In this document: in pieces, positions 9,977 to 20,591 of the stretch
Position numbering within the stretch: the stretch's first letter is position 1
How the letters are laid out: every line of letters starts with the position of its first letter
Source: Annulohypoxylon bovei var. microspora
Lineage: Eukaryota; Ascomycota; Sordariomycetes; Xylariales; Hypoxylaceae
Direction of reading: 5' to 3'
DNA: 20,610 bases
NCBI GenBank assembly: GCA_022836615.1
Contig: MU405481.1
Coordinates: 1-20,610 of the forward strand
Translations under genes and position numbers: made by a program
The notes under the pieces: model-generated
What the model saw: the letters and a program-made list of their open reading frames with translations, nothing else
Told to the model about the DNA's origin: nothing
The model's database searches: none

Positions 9977-10988
9977 ATTAATAAAATAAATATAAAATAT
10001 AATTAAATTTTAATAAAAAAAAATATGTTAATAAATATAAAAGTTAATTAATTTATACGTTTTATATGTTACTTTATATTAATAAAATTAAAGGTAAAAT
10101 GCTTATATAAAAACGGTAATTATAATATAATTAAATTATAATAAATAATAAATAAATTAATAAACGCCGTATTCGATTAATCCGTATATTTTATAAAGGT
10201 TTCCACGTGTGTGTGTTTTGTTTTTTTATATTAATTTATAATATTAATAATAAAAAAATAATAAGGTAAAAGGTAATACGCATAATAATTACGTTAATTT
10301 TTATTAAATAAAAAATAAAGATTTTTATACGAAATAATTATTATTTAAGTATATTTTTTAAATAACACGTATATAAAATTTTCCGGGTATTTTAAGTAAA
10401 TTATTATGAAAATGGAAAAGAAATATTATTAATATAATTATTAAATTAATTAAAAATAAAAGCGGTTAAAATTAATAATAAACGTGGGTAATTTATAAAA
10501 GAAAATATTAAAATTATTTTTAAATTAAATAAAAACGGGTTAATATTTATTTTAAATAAAGTTTAATTATTAATTAATCCTTAATTAATTATTTTAATAA
10601 TGTGTTTAATATTAAATGAAATTAATAAAAAAATTTATATTATTTAAAATGGCTTACCATTTCGCACGCTTTTATTTAATTAAATTATATTAAAGTTTAT
10701 AACGGTTTATTAATTATATAAAAATTATATAATATAAAGTATTAAAATTTATAACAATTAATTATTAATAATTTAATGTAAATTATTATTATTAAATAAT
10801 ATAAAAATGTATTTTAATATACGAATATAAAAATACATTTAATTAATATAATTCGTTTAATTATAATTAATAAATATATATAATTATAATATAATTAAAA
10901 AAATATATTTCGTGATATTTCTTTTTTAAATAATACATTAAATATAATATATATTTATCCATATATATTTAATATTAAATTAAAATTT

Positions 10989-11011
10989 AAAAAAAAAAAA
11001 AAAAAAAAAAA
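10989..11011 (+). repeat. A23 homopolymer
   Basis: An uninterrupted run of 23 A. It could be the fossil poly(A) tail of a plus-strand LINE-type retrotransposon or simply slippage in A-rich DNA. No LINE protein motif was found upstream. Confidence 0.85.
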
Positions 11012-14000
11012 TATAATTATTTTTATAATAAAGTAAAAAGGAAAAAAAAGGAATAAAGTTAAAAATAAAAAAGTAAATATTTTTTAAAAACTTTATTTCC
11101 TTTTTACCGTGTTAAGAAATCTTGCTTTAATTGCCGTTAAAGGTTTTTTTTATAACGTTTTTTTCGACGTTTTTTTTAATATTTATTTAATAATATTTTT
11201 TCGATTCGTTAATAACTTTTCATTTACTTATATTATTATAAGTTTTCGATCGTAATTAAAAAGGTAATTAAAGGCCATAATATTAAATAAATATACGAAG
11301 TAATATTTTAAAATATTAAATTTTTAATCGGCAATTTTCATTAATTAAAACGTTATAAAATAAACCTTACCGTTAATAAATAATTAATAAAAATGTTTTA
11401 TATATTCTTTATTATTTTTTAATTATATAACGAGAATTTTATATATAATTTTAAAAAAGTTATATAAAAAAATAATAAAATATTAAAAAACGGTTATTAT
11501 TTTAATTTCTTAAAAATTAAAAGGAAAATAAAATTAATTAAATTAATTAAATAATATAACTTATAAATTAATATTTTAAAAAAAAAAATTAAAACATTTA
11601 TATTAAATAAAAAACTTATTAAAAGTTGTTCGGCGCGGCTTAAAAGTTCATTAAATTACTTTAAAAATAATTTAAGATTTTTTTTTAATTTATTATAACA
11701 TGTGTTTCGTATACCTTATAAATACATTAATTTTCTTTTATAATTAACGCATTTTATCCATGAAATTACGGAAATGTAATATTAAAGTTATTAAATAATA
11801 AATTAATTTAATTATAATTAACCGCATACATTTAATTATTTTTTTTTTATTTCATTTAAAATTTATTCCTTTTTAATATTTATACCGGCGACATTAAATA
11901 TAAAAAAATCCATTGAAAAAACATTATAAAGTAACATAATTAAATAATTATTATTTATAACGTTTAATAAATAAATGCGATATAAAGTTTAAAAAAAATT
12001 AATTTTAAAAGGATTTTATAATAAAAATAAATTATTTTTTTATAAAAAATAATAATTACATATATTTAATTTCCAATTAATTAATTAAGTAATAAATTAT
12101 TCATTAATATAATTAATATACCATAATATTTTATAAATTTAAAATAACACAAGGAATTAATTAATTAATGGTATTTAAAAAATAAAAAAACTTAACATAA
12201 CATTATAAAAAAGTTATAAATTAAATATAATGTTAAAATAAATTAATAATCCTTATAAAAATACTTAAAAAAATAAGAATTTTCTAAGAACGAATATAAT
12301 ATTAATACCATTAAAATTAAAATTTATTAACTTTTTAAAATTAATTTATTTTATAATTTAATTATTAAGTATTTGAAAATAAAATAATTTAAAATTTAAT
12401 TAACACGTTAAACCTTAAAATATAAGTTAAAAAAATGAAGGAAAATTCGTTATAATTTAATACTTTACACCTTCGAATTTATAAATTTTATTTAATATTT
12501 ATTTTACTTTAAAAAATTTCATAATATTGAAATTTGAGGTTAATTGCAATATTTATAAAGTGTAAAATTAATGCGTGTTTTTTTTATTTAAATTCGAATT
12601 AAAAACAAGATAAAAAGGAAAATAATTAACCCGGACGAATGATATAATATAATAATAAAATTAAAAGAATTTTTTAATGAATATATTTAAATATTAAATG
12701 TTTTTAAACATATAAAATAAAACTTAATTTAAAAATATATTCATAAAATTTTACAAATCCTTATATTATAAATAATAACATATAATGTATATCGTTTATA
12801 TTATCTTTAAGTTATATAATAATATGTTAATTTTAAACCATAAATTAAAATATAATAAATATAATTTAAAGTTTTAAGTTTTAATTATATATGGTATATA
12901 AACGGTTATTATAAGTTACGTTTTATTAATTTTAAAATTTATATAATTATTAATGTATATTCTTGTAAGATTTTATAATATAATGTTAATAAGTTTAATT
13001 ATTTTTTTATTAATATATTATATTAATATTTCCAAATTATTATCGAATTAAAATTCTGGTTTTAATATATTAAAACGAATTATAAAATTAAAATATTATT
13101 TATAATATAAATGTAATTTTAATTTATTATATATATAAAGCTTTTAATAATCATTATAAATTTAAATAATATTGAAATTCTTTGAATATAAAAATATTAT
13201 TTTTTAGATTTATATAAATATAAGATAAATAAAAATAATAATAAAATAAAATAATAATGGTTATAATTATTTTTAACTATTATAATACATTAAATTATAA
13301 ATATTAAAATCCTTAATAATAATTTTATTTATATTAATAATTTTAATTTTTTTTTAAAAGGTTTAAAAATTTAAACGATTTTAATAATAATAAAATATTT
13401 AATTAAATAATGGTATATTTTTTTATGGAAATATAATACGATAAAAAATTACCGAATTTATTATAAAATAAAATTAATATTAAATTAAATTTCATTTACG
13501 CCACACAAATATTATAACCGGTTACGTTTATTTAATAAAATTAAATATACCTAATTTATTAAATTTTAAAACGAAAAATTATAAGTAAAATTTAATATAA
13601 AACCTAAAGTTATGGTAATTAATTTATATATTAAAAAAATTATTAATTTATTATGATTTTAATAGTTTTTTAACACTTAATATTAAACGAGTTTATAAAT
13701 AATGGTTAATAATGAATTTAATAAAAATGTAAAATTTAATATAATTATATAAAAACGATTATATAATTTTAAGGAATTATTTAAAGGATTATAAAGATAT
13801 TAATAAAAGTTTAAAGTTAACATTTAATGAAATATTTTATAATGGTATAAAATAATATTATGATTATATATAAAAAATTAAAGAATAAATAAAAATTATT
13901 TATAAAAAAACGGCGTTTTATGGAAATTAATATGTAAATTAATTTAATATAAATGTTTATATTATTTAATAATTATTTAAATATACATTTAATAATATTA

Positions 14001-14217
14001 AACATTATTATTAATATATTTAATAATTATTATAAACTTTATTATTTTTTAATTTTTATAATTAATATTTTATAACTTTTTACCTTTTTATTAAAACAAC
14101 TTTTTAAAACGTAATTATATTTAATTTTTTATTTAAATAATTCCATAAATATATTTTCAATTAATTTATATTAAATTTTATATTTAATTTAATTAAAGTT
14201 TTAATTAAATAAATTAA

Positions 14218-14676
14218 ATTATATTATTATTATTATTATTTTTATTAATATATACCGTAAAATGTATTTATAATTATAAAATGTTAAATAATTGTAGGTT
14301 ATTATGTGTGACCGGCGAAATAATAATAAAACCATGGAACATTAAAATAAAACATAATATATTTTGGGAATTAAAGGATACATTAAAATGGGATTTATAT
14401 AAATGGATTTTTTTAATTAAAAATTATTTTATAATATAAATTATAAAAAAGGTTAATATTAAGTGTGAAAATTATTTAAGTTTAAATATATATCCTTTAA
14501 TAAAAAATATTTAATAAATTAATGGTTTATTAATAAAAATTTTAATTAATTAAAATATAATAATTAAAATAATAAATCTTTTTTTAAAAAAGGGGTTTTT
14601 AATAATATTCTTCCGGTTTAAAGTTATAATAATAATAATATTACTTAAAATCGGAATAATATATAACATTTTTTAA
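14218..14676 (+). pseudogene. unidentified decayed reading frame
   Basis: The frame is open for 73 codons (14218-14436) and has only five TAA stops up to 14676, against roughly 14 expected for about 150 codons at this composition. An ATG at 14281 opens a 52-codon run reading MLNNCRLLCVTGEIIIKPWN and then HNIFWELKDTLKWDLYKWIF. Four Trp codons survive in that run, although TGG is prone to RIP. I do not recognise the family; a DNA-transposon or retroelement protein is possible. It ends about 100 bases before the TIR element copy B, so it may belong to an element interrupted by that insertion. Confidence 0.35.
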
Positions 14677-14784
14677 GGATTAAAGCATGTATTAATATAA
14701 AACATAAATTAAAAAATTATTTAAATAAATAATTAAAGTTTTTAAAATAAAAATATTTAATATTATATTATTAATTTTATCCGT

Positions 14785-15690
14785 TATAAAAAAAAGTATT
14801 AAAAATACATTTCTTTATATATAAATCTTAATATAAACGCATATACTAATAACCTTTTCTTTAATTAAACTTAAAAAAATTCATTTAATTTTATACTTAT
14901 TTATATATTTTTCCTTTTATTACATTTCTTCCCTTTTAATAAAGTTTTTTATTAAATATTTTTATAATAAAATATTTAAATAAACATTATAAAACAATTT
15001 TAAATAAATTAAATAAATTATATCTTTTACAAATTTACATATAAATAAAAAAAAAGTTTTGTCCATTATATAAAAAATATTAAAAGATATTTTTTTTTTG
15101 TATATAAATCGTTATATAATTAAAAATATTAATAATTTACGAAAATTTTATTAATTTAATTTACATTTCGCTTATATTTAATTATAACTTATATATTACA
15201 TTTTTTCCTTTATAATTATAAAATTAAATTTACTTTATAAAATGCTTTTAAATAAGCTTATTTATATTTATTATAAATAATTATATGTATAGAAAATTAA
15301 ATTAAAAAGTAAATACATATAAAGTAAAAAAACTTACGTAAAAAATATTATGGGATCACTTTAATAAAATCTTTTTAAATACACCCAGCTTTTAATTTAA
15401 TTTTTTACCCACATAATAATTTATAAAAAATATAACCTAAATTATTCAAAAGCGTTTTATAAATTATATTTAATTATATAATTATAAAAAAATTAACATG
15501 AAATTAATAAAAATAAAAAAAGATATTATAAAATAAGGAATAAATGGTTATAAAAACAAGTAAATTTTTTTAAGTTTAATTAAAAACTAAGCAAAATAAA
15601 CATTAAAAATATATACGTTTACATAAAAATTTATACGTAAAAAAAAGTATTTTTTAACATAATAAACAAAACTTATAATATATATATAAT
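14785..15690. mobile_element. TIR (foldback/MITE-like) element, copy B, composite
   Basis: The right end (about 15540-15680) matches the right end of the element at 7230-7875 over about 130 bases: TAAATTTTTTTAA starts at 15561 here and at 7741 there. The left end (about 14785-14940) is the reverse complement of its own right end and shares TTTAATTAAACTTAAAAAAA. A second left-type sequence lies inside at about 15070-15260 (TATAATTATA followed by AATTAAATTTACTTTATAAA). The structure therefore looks like one copy with an extra left end, or two nested copies. No reading frame is present. Confidence 0.55.
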
Positions 15691-16848
15691 GTTGCTTTTT
15701 ATTAATATTAAATATAATTTAAAAGTAATAATAAAGTTTATAATACTTTTTTTAATTTAATAAATATATTATAAAATAAAATTATATTAATAAAAACCTT
15801 TTCGAAATAATTAACTTAAATAATAACGAAATGATTAAACCCATTTAATTAAATTTAAATTTAAGGTTTTAATTTTTTAAAATATATAAATTAATTGAAA
15901 ATTAAAATAATTTCTTTTTTTTTCCATTTTCTTTTTTAATTCGTACATTATTAACGTTTTAATATTTAAATTAAAATCTAAAAAATTTCGAAATATAAAA
16001 CATTCATTAATTATTATATATAAATTAATTTTAAAACGTATAATTTAAGTTTTAAATAAAGAAAATATATCCATTTAATTCATTTATATTACCACCTTTT
16101 TTTTTAATTATAAATATAATTCCAAATAATGTTTATATTTTTTTATAACTTAATTATAATTTATACCTTAAAAATTATTTAAAGATATTTAAATTTCTTT
16201 ATTTAAAACGAATGTTATATGGTATTTTAAAAAATATTTTTTATGTAATATAAACGGTTTTAAATTTTCGAAATAACTTAATTAATTTAAAAAATTAATA
16301 ATTAAAAAAAAAATATTAACTTATAATAAATTTTAATAAATAAAATTAATATAATTATAAATATTTTTATTATCTTTTAATTTAGTTATTTAAATATTTA
16401 TTAATTAAATAAACTTTATTAATATTATTTTATAATTTAGTAAATTATATTTAAGTGGGTTATATTTAAATGTAATAAATTATATTTAAATTAAGGTTTT
16501 TATTAATATATTAATAATTGGTTAATCTGTGTTTTATTTATATTATTATATATAATATTAATAATTATATTAATATTTTAATTTAATATTTCTTTTTATA
16601 ATATCATTTTCCTTTTTTTTGAAATAATAAGTTAAGTATATTTTATAATTTTAATTATTATTATTATTATTATTTTATTTAATGTTTAAATGAATAAATG
16701 TGAGCTTTTTTTTATAATTTTTTTAAAGGTATAAAACGTAATAAATTATAATATATATAAAATTAATAATCTTAATAATATTATAATGTTAAATCTTATT
16801 TAAAAGGTTTAATATTCCTTAATTAATAATTATTATTTGTTAATTATA
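15691..16848. other. AT-rich stretch, no recognised gene
   Basis: Only AT-rich, RIP-type sequence, with an (ATT)7 run at 16654-16674. I see no motif-bearing frame. Confidence 0.5.
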
Positions 16849-17090
16849 TTAAAGATTTTTTTTATTTTAATACGCTTCACCTTTTAAAAAGATGGCGTTA
16901 AGGTTTAAATTAAAAACTTAATAAAATAAAAATTTAATTTTTAAAAAATTATTAAAGTTAATTTTAAAATAAAGTAAATAAAAGGTATATTATATATGTA
17001 TACCGTATTTTGCAAGTATAAGGGTTTAAAATTCTTTACGTAATAATATAATTATTTTTTCATTTATTAAATTTATATCATAATAAATTA
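16849..17090 (+). repeat. direct repeat, copy 1
   Basis: About 240 bases that recur about 407 bases downstream. Shared landmarks are ACCTTTTAAAAA (16879), AAATAAAAGGTAT (near 16976) and TAATAATATAATTATTTTTT (17041). Differences are mostly C/T and G/A, so both copies were probably RIP targets of each other. Confidence 0.6.
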
Positions 17091-17251
17091 ATTTAATTTT
17101 AAGTTTTATTAATTTTATAAATTTAAATTAAATGGTTAATTTAATGGTTAATTTTAAGGTTTTACAATTTATAATTCTTTTTTATAAGTTTTTTTATTTT
17201 ATATTAAGGTTCGTTTATATCTTTTTTCAAAGATTAAATATTAAAATAATG

Positions 17252-17498
17252 TTAAAGGTTTTTTTTACTTTATTTTATTATATTTTACCTTTTAAAAAAA
17301 TAACTTTAAAGTTTAAATTAAAGATTTAATAAGATGGAAATTTAACCTTTAAAAGACCATTAAAATTAATCTTAAAATAAAATAAATAAAAGGTATAATA
17401 TGTATATATATCGTATTTTATAAATATAAAAGATTAAAATTCTTTATATAATAATATAATTATTTTTTTATTTATTAAGTTTACATTATAATAAATAA
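17252..17498 (+). repeat. direct repeat, copy 2
   Basis: The partner of 16849-17090. The landmarks are ACCTTTTAAAAAA (17287), AAATAAAAGGTAT (near 17383) and AATAATATAATTATTTTTTT (near 17450). The roughly 160-base spacer between copies has no recognised content. It could be a tandem duplication or the ends of a very small LTR-type element; no primer-binding site is visible. Confidence 0.6.
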
Positions 17499-18460
17499 TG
17501 TTAATATTTTTATTTTTATTTTTCTTTTTTTATCGAATCTTTTTAATGCTTATATAAAAAAAATAATTTTTTTAAATATGTTTTATAAAAGTTAATTTTA
17601 AGGAAATTTATAAAAAATAATCATTTTCTTTTACCCCGGCGTTAAATATATTATATTATATTTATAAAAATTATAAAAAGTTTAAAAGTTATAACTTTAA
17701 TTATTAACTTTAAATATAATAATGGTTTTTAATTATAATAATTATTTAATATAACATTTTTATTAATTAAAAAAATTAACTTTAAATTTAAGGTAATTTT
17801 TAAAAAATGTTAAAAATAAGCTTATAATTTATAATTATATTATAAAATGAAAAATTAAAATATAAAAAGTTTATTAAAAGTTTATTAATAAATAAATATA
17901 TGAAATTATTAACGTTTAATCCTTTTTTAAACTTTTAAGACCTTTAACCCATTTATATATATAAATGGTAATTTATTAATAAAGCGTTATTAAATAACTT
18001 TATATGTTAAGTTTTAATAAAAAGTGTTATATAAAAATTAAAAATATTATTATTAATAATGTATATATAAACGTTAATATAAAATGTAAAAAATTATTAA
18101 ATAAAATTAATTATAAAATATAAGTTATTATATATAAAAGGTTTAAATATTAAATTAATATAATTTAAAAAGCGTTTATAATGTTAAGTTATTTTTTATA
18201 AATTAAAATTAAATATGTTTTAAAAATCTTTTTTTATTAAAAATAAAGAATTAAAGATTTTAAAATCTTAAAGAATTATTATATTAAATTTAATTTTTAA
18301 TATTTAAATTTTTATAATAAATACTTCGTAATTTAATTAATTTATTTTTTATAAAAAGGTATGCGTTATTATTTGTTATAAATTATGGTAATTATAATAA
18401 TATTTAATGTTATAAGCTTTGTAACTTATAACGTATCCTTGTTTATAAGTGGGTTTACGA
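17499..18460. other. AT-rich stretch up to the isochore edge
   Basis: No gene recognised. The composition stays RIP-like to about 18450 and then changes within a few tens of bases to normal G+C (GGCGGGTTGGCGGG at 18480-18493). Confidence 0.5.
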
Positions 18461-18644
18461 TTATATGAAAAGAGGAATTGGCGGGTTGGCGGGTTTTCTT
18501 TACCTGGATCGGGGTGATCAGCCTAAGTGATACTGATTATCAACCACCGAGGCAGCTGGGTTTCATCAACCTTGTATTGGAGCCTATCAGGAAATGTTGG
18601 AAAGCCGACGGACAATATGCTAAACTAACAGATAGCATGTAGAA

Positions 18645-18956
18645 CCAATCGTTTCCGCAAACAATATTTTGAATTTATACACTTGAGCGACTAACTACCT
18701 AGGTAAGTAGATAGATAATGGGCAATACCAAATTAGGTACCTAAATGGAATCCTAATAGTTCGAAAGATTACGACCAAAATCCAGGCCTCATGTTAAGTC
18801 TATAAAACCCCCGACTCCTGTATCCCAACTTCTCACCTTCGTTCTCAAACACCACCGCCAGTTCAAAGTTCAAACATCAAACCTTTTTCAATTTGACCTT
18901 TAGTGTCCAATCTAGTCGACCATTGCTGCTCATCGACATACTTAAAGCTCGCCAGA
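18645..18956 (+). promoter_or_regulatory. CCAAT/TATA promoter and 5' leader of a small gene
   Basis: CCAAT lies at 18645-18649 and TATAAAA at 18801-18807. They are followed by a CT/CA-rich leader (ACTTCTCACCTTCGTTCTCA, then CAAACACCACC) typical of filamentous-fungal transcription starts. From the TATA box to 18957 there is no ATG, so the ATG at 18957-18959 is the first start codon of the predicted transcript. TACCTAGGTA-type palindromes (18695-18704, and TAGGTACCTA at 18735-18744) lie between the two boxes. Confidence 0.5.
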
Positions 18957-19149
18957 ATGTAAGTTTTGCACTTAGAAACCTTACCCCCCTTTGCATAGCT
19001 AAGTTTGTACAGGTGTAATATCACCAAAAGCAAAGAAGGTTGTGGTAAAGCCTAATGGCACGACCGAAACAACTTATACCAACAAGAAGCAGGACTGTGG
19101 AAAGGCAACTTGCATCCATTCGGGCAGTTACAATCCAAATGATACCTAG
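18957..19149 (+). CDS. putative small Cys-containing protein, start codon split by an intron, probably frameshifted
   Basis: The first ATG after the TATA box is followed directly by TAA, but its G also begins a good intron donor (GTAAGT) and an acceptor TACAG ends at 19012. Splicing 18959-19012 restores the start codon as AT|G and gives MCNITKSKEGCGKA, then stop at 19053. One frame over, an uninterrupted reading (19015-19149) carries PNGTTETTYTNKKQDCGKAT and CIHSGSYNPNDT, then TAG at 19147. Loss or gain of a single base near 19047 would join the two into a protein of about 46 residues with CGK repeated (GCGK, DCGK) and four or more Cys. No signal peptide is seen. I know no family for it. It may be a pseudogene, a mis-assembled base, or only a chance frame. 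Confidence 0.35.
18959..19012 (+). other. predicted 54-base spliceosomal intron
   Basis: Donor GTAAGT at 18959, acceptor TACAG ending at 19012, and a possible branch site GCTAAG at 18999-19004, about 8 bases before the acceptor. Length and donor fit filamentous-fungal introns. The branch site is slightly off the usual RCTRAC and close to the acceptor. Confidence 0.4.
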
Positions 19150-20574
19150 GTAGAGGGAGTCTTTATCTTGCTGGCTAATATGCCGAATCGGGTTGGAGCG
19201 AACCCGGCTGAGTCGGGGCAGGCTAGTCTTTCGTTTATGTTTATGCCATGGCTTGTTATACATTCTGTTATGTGGTTTTATTGTAGAGTGCTGTAGTCCG
19301 GAAGGAGTATCACGAAAGTCGCACTGAGGTTGCTGCGATCTCTCTATTTAATCGCATAGTGCATTGACGAACTGAAACTTGTCTTCTTGAATTATAATGT
19401 GTCCGAGACCCCCCTTTGAATGCTGCTAAAACGACGTCCATGGTCTCATTGGCCCTGAGAAAGGTCCCGTCGTCCCCGACCACTGGATCTACAATGTCCA
19501 TTACATCTCGTTGTCTAGCGAGATCTGTCAGAGGTCTTCTCTGCCTTGCCACGCCTCGCCCCTTGGGAGGATGGCCTTAAGGTCTGGACCAGGGAACCAG
19601 CAGGATGGGAGCTCAGCCCTTAGGGGACCATTGGGGTTAGTCCTGGAACAGAGCAGACAAAGGGTATACTGCGTAGGTATGTATACCGCATTCCGTAGAC
19701 ACAAGGGGTTAGAGCTCCTTGCGCAACAACATAGTTGTTTCTCCATCTGCTAGGTTTGCATCGTGACAAGATCATCCTCTAGAGCCGTTCCTGACTTGGA
19801 AAAGCTGCAAACTGAGTCGCTACGACGGTACGTCTATGTTGTTGAGTATTCCGGAAGCCCATAAAATCGTTGTCTCAGGATCCTCGCTAGCGCTTCCGTC
19901 AACCAATATGTAGCTACAGGTTAATATTAAATCCATTCTTTTTATTCTTTTTCTTTCCACTCCCCTGTTAACTGTTGGTGATTAGATAATAATATTAGCG
20001 AGATCGAACCTTCGGGACGTTAAATAGGCCGATAATCACATTGAATATTACATCCGGGTCAATTTTTTACCGCTTTACAAATAGTAAAATACATCTCAAC
20101 TCCACAATACTTGATATGTATTATCCCACGAGGACCCATGCAAGAAACGTTTCTTACCAGTCCACGTTGTCCTAATTCTAACCAATCAACAATTGGTATG
20201 GAGGCCTGTTCGTACAACTGTGCAACAAAACGTTTTGAGTTTTCAAAAATGGAAGAGGCTATTCCTAATAAGGTAAGGGTACATGGGTATGTACTTAAAA
20301 TTAATAAAAAAGTACTTGGATTAATAATCGTACGGATAAATAAATAAATATTTATTATTTCAAGGCTCTTAAGCCACGCAACCATTAAAAGTTAATACAT
20401 AATACCTTTAAGTTTAAATTCAAATAACTTTCTTTTTAATTGGTTTAATTTAAAAACGAATAGATCTTCTTATAGCTCTTAATTAGGCAATTCTAAAGAT
20501 ATAAATTTCAACAAATTGCACGTTATATTTTGTACGAAATAAGCTGTTGTATCGCCGCTCTTAATGTTGTTGCT
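19150..20574. other. normal-composition flank, no defensible gene
   Basis: After the small gene comes a probable 3' untranslated part with a 6-bp hairpin (CGGGTT / AACCCG, 19189-19206). The rest has moderate G+C to about 19920, then AT-richer patches at 19920-20050 and 20330-20540. Overlapping open frames occur on both strands at 19310-19753 and 20059-20385, but none has a clear start, splice pattern or recognisable motif. The region is probably intergenic or contains old transposon debris. Confidence 0.4.
19310..19576 (-). other. hypothetical open frame, unrecognised
   Basis: This frame is open on the minus strand from a stop at 19577-19579 to TGA at 19310. It reads RDVMDIVDPVVGDDGTFLRA, then NETMDVVLAAFKGG. 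It has no ATG near its upstream end; the first in-frame ATG falls inside, in RDVMD. The amino-acid make-up is fairly natural, so it might be an exon fragment or a gene remnant, but I recognise no domain and no splice sites delimit it. Confidence 0.15.
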
Positions 20575-20591
20575 GCGACCGGTCGCACGTG
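20575..20591. promoter_or_regulatory. palindrome overlapping a CACGTG (E-box) site
   Basis: GCGACCGGTCGC (20575-20586) is a perfect 12-bp palindrome. CACGTG (20586-20591) overlaps its last base. On the minus strand the word is GTCACGTG, which fits the RTCACRTG consensus of Cbf1-type bHLH factors. It may be part of a promoter for a gene beyond the window. Confidence 0.35.

Larger units (their letters stand above)
7876..14784. other. 6.9 kb AT-rich transposon graveyard, no identified gene
   Basis: There is no intact coding region here. Stretches less eroded than average lie at 8177-8417 (minus), 9722-9976 (minus), 9120-9250 and 14218-14676 (plus); they read as Lys/Asn/Ile-rich peptides I do not recognise. 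Also present are a 23-base A tract at 10989-11011 and a hairpin with 8-bp arms at 12514-12535 (AAATTTCA / TGAAATTT). The block is bounded by the two TIR-element copies. Confidence 0.5.
390..18460. other. AT-rich, RIP-mutated isochore
   Basis: Base composition changes abruptly at both ends. In 3001-3600 I counted 37 C and 43 G (about 13% G+C), with CpA 4, CpC 9, CpT 11, CpG 13 and TpG 11. Chance would give roughly 16 CpA and 2-3 CpG. Loss of CpA with retention of CpG is the known signature of RIP, the premeiotic C-to-T mutation of duplicated DNA in Pezizomycotina. It differs from ordinary methyl-CpG decay, which would remove CpG. Stop codons inside decayed reading frames are nearly all TAA, as expected from CAA-to-TAA. 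The block probably is silent heterochromatin built of old transposons; this is inferred. Confidence 0.85.

Noticed and set aside
11050..11640. Minus-strand stretch reading as a basic, transposase-like C-terminus
   Set aside because: It looked attractive (KKRRKKRYKKN), but its stop density is about 8%, near the random expectation for this composition, and no motif supports it.
17132..17329. 65-codon plus-strand frame with an ATG, rich in F/I/L/K
   Set aside because: It sits partly inside a RIP-mutated direct repeat. Its composition is what A/T-rich DNA gives by chance, the hydrophobicity follows from TTT/ATT/TTA codons, and no leader or motif is present.
390..18460. Possible mitochondrial or plastid genome, or a Plasmodium-like nuclear genome
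   Set aside because: There are no organellar genes, rRNAs or tRNAs in 18 kb. CpG is in excess and CpA depleted, and the flanks have normal fungal composition, so RIP explains the AT content better.
19021..19263. 80-codon minus-strand frame
   Set aside because: It is antisense to the spliced small gene, whose promoter, intron and codon content favour the plus strand.
19511..19753. Overlapping open frames on both strands (plus 19511-19753, minus 19528-19746)
   Set aside because: The plus frame would start with TTG, which is not credible in a fungus. The two frames overlap each other, and neither shows motifs or splice sites.
19998..20020. Second B-box-like word on the minus strand (GGTTCGATCTC)
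   Set aside because: It differs from the consensus at two positions and has no A box or terminator around it.
20059..20385. 108-codon minus frame and 78-codon plus frame
   Set aside because: All frames here happen to be fairly open, the peptides have no recognisable motif, and neither has promoter or intron signals. Kept only as a note.
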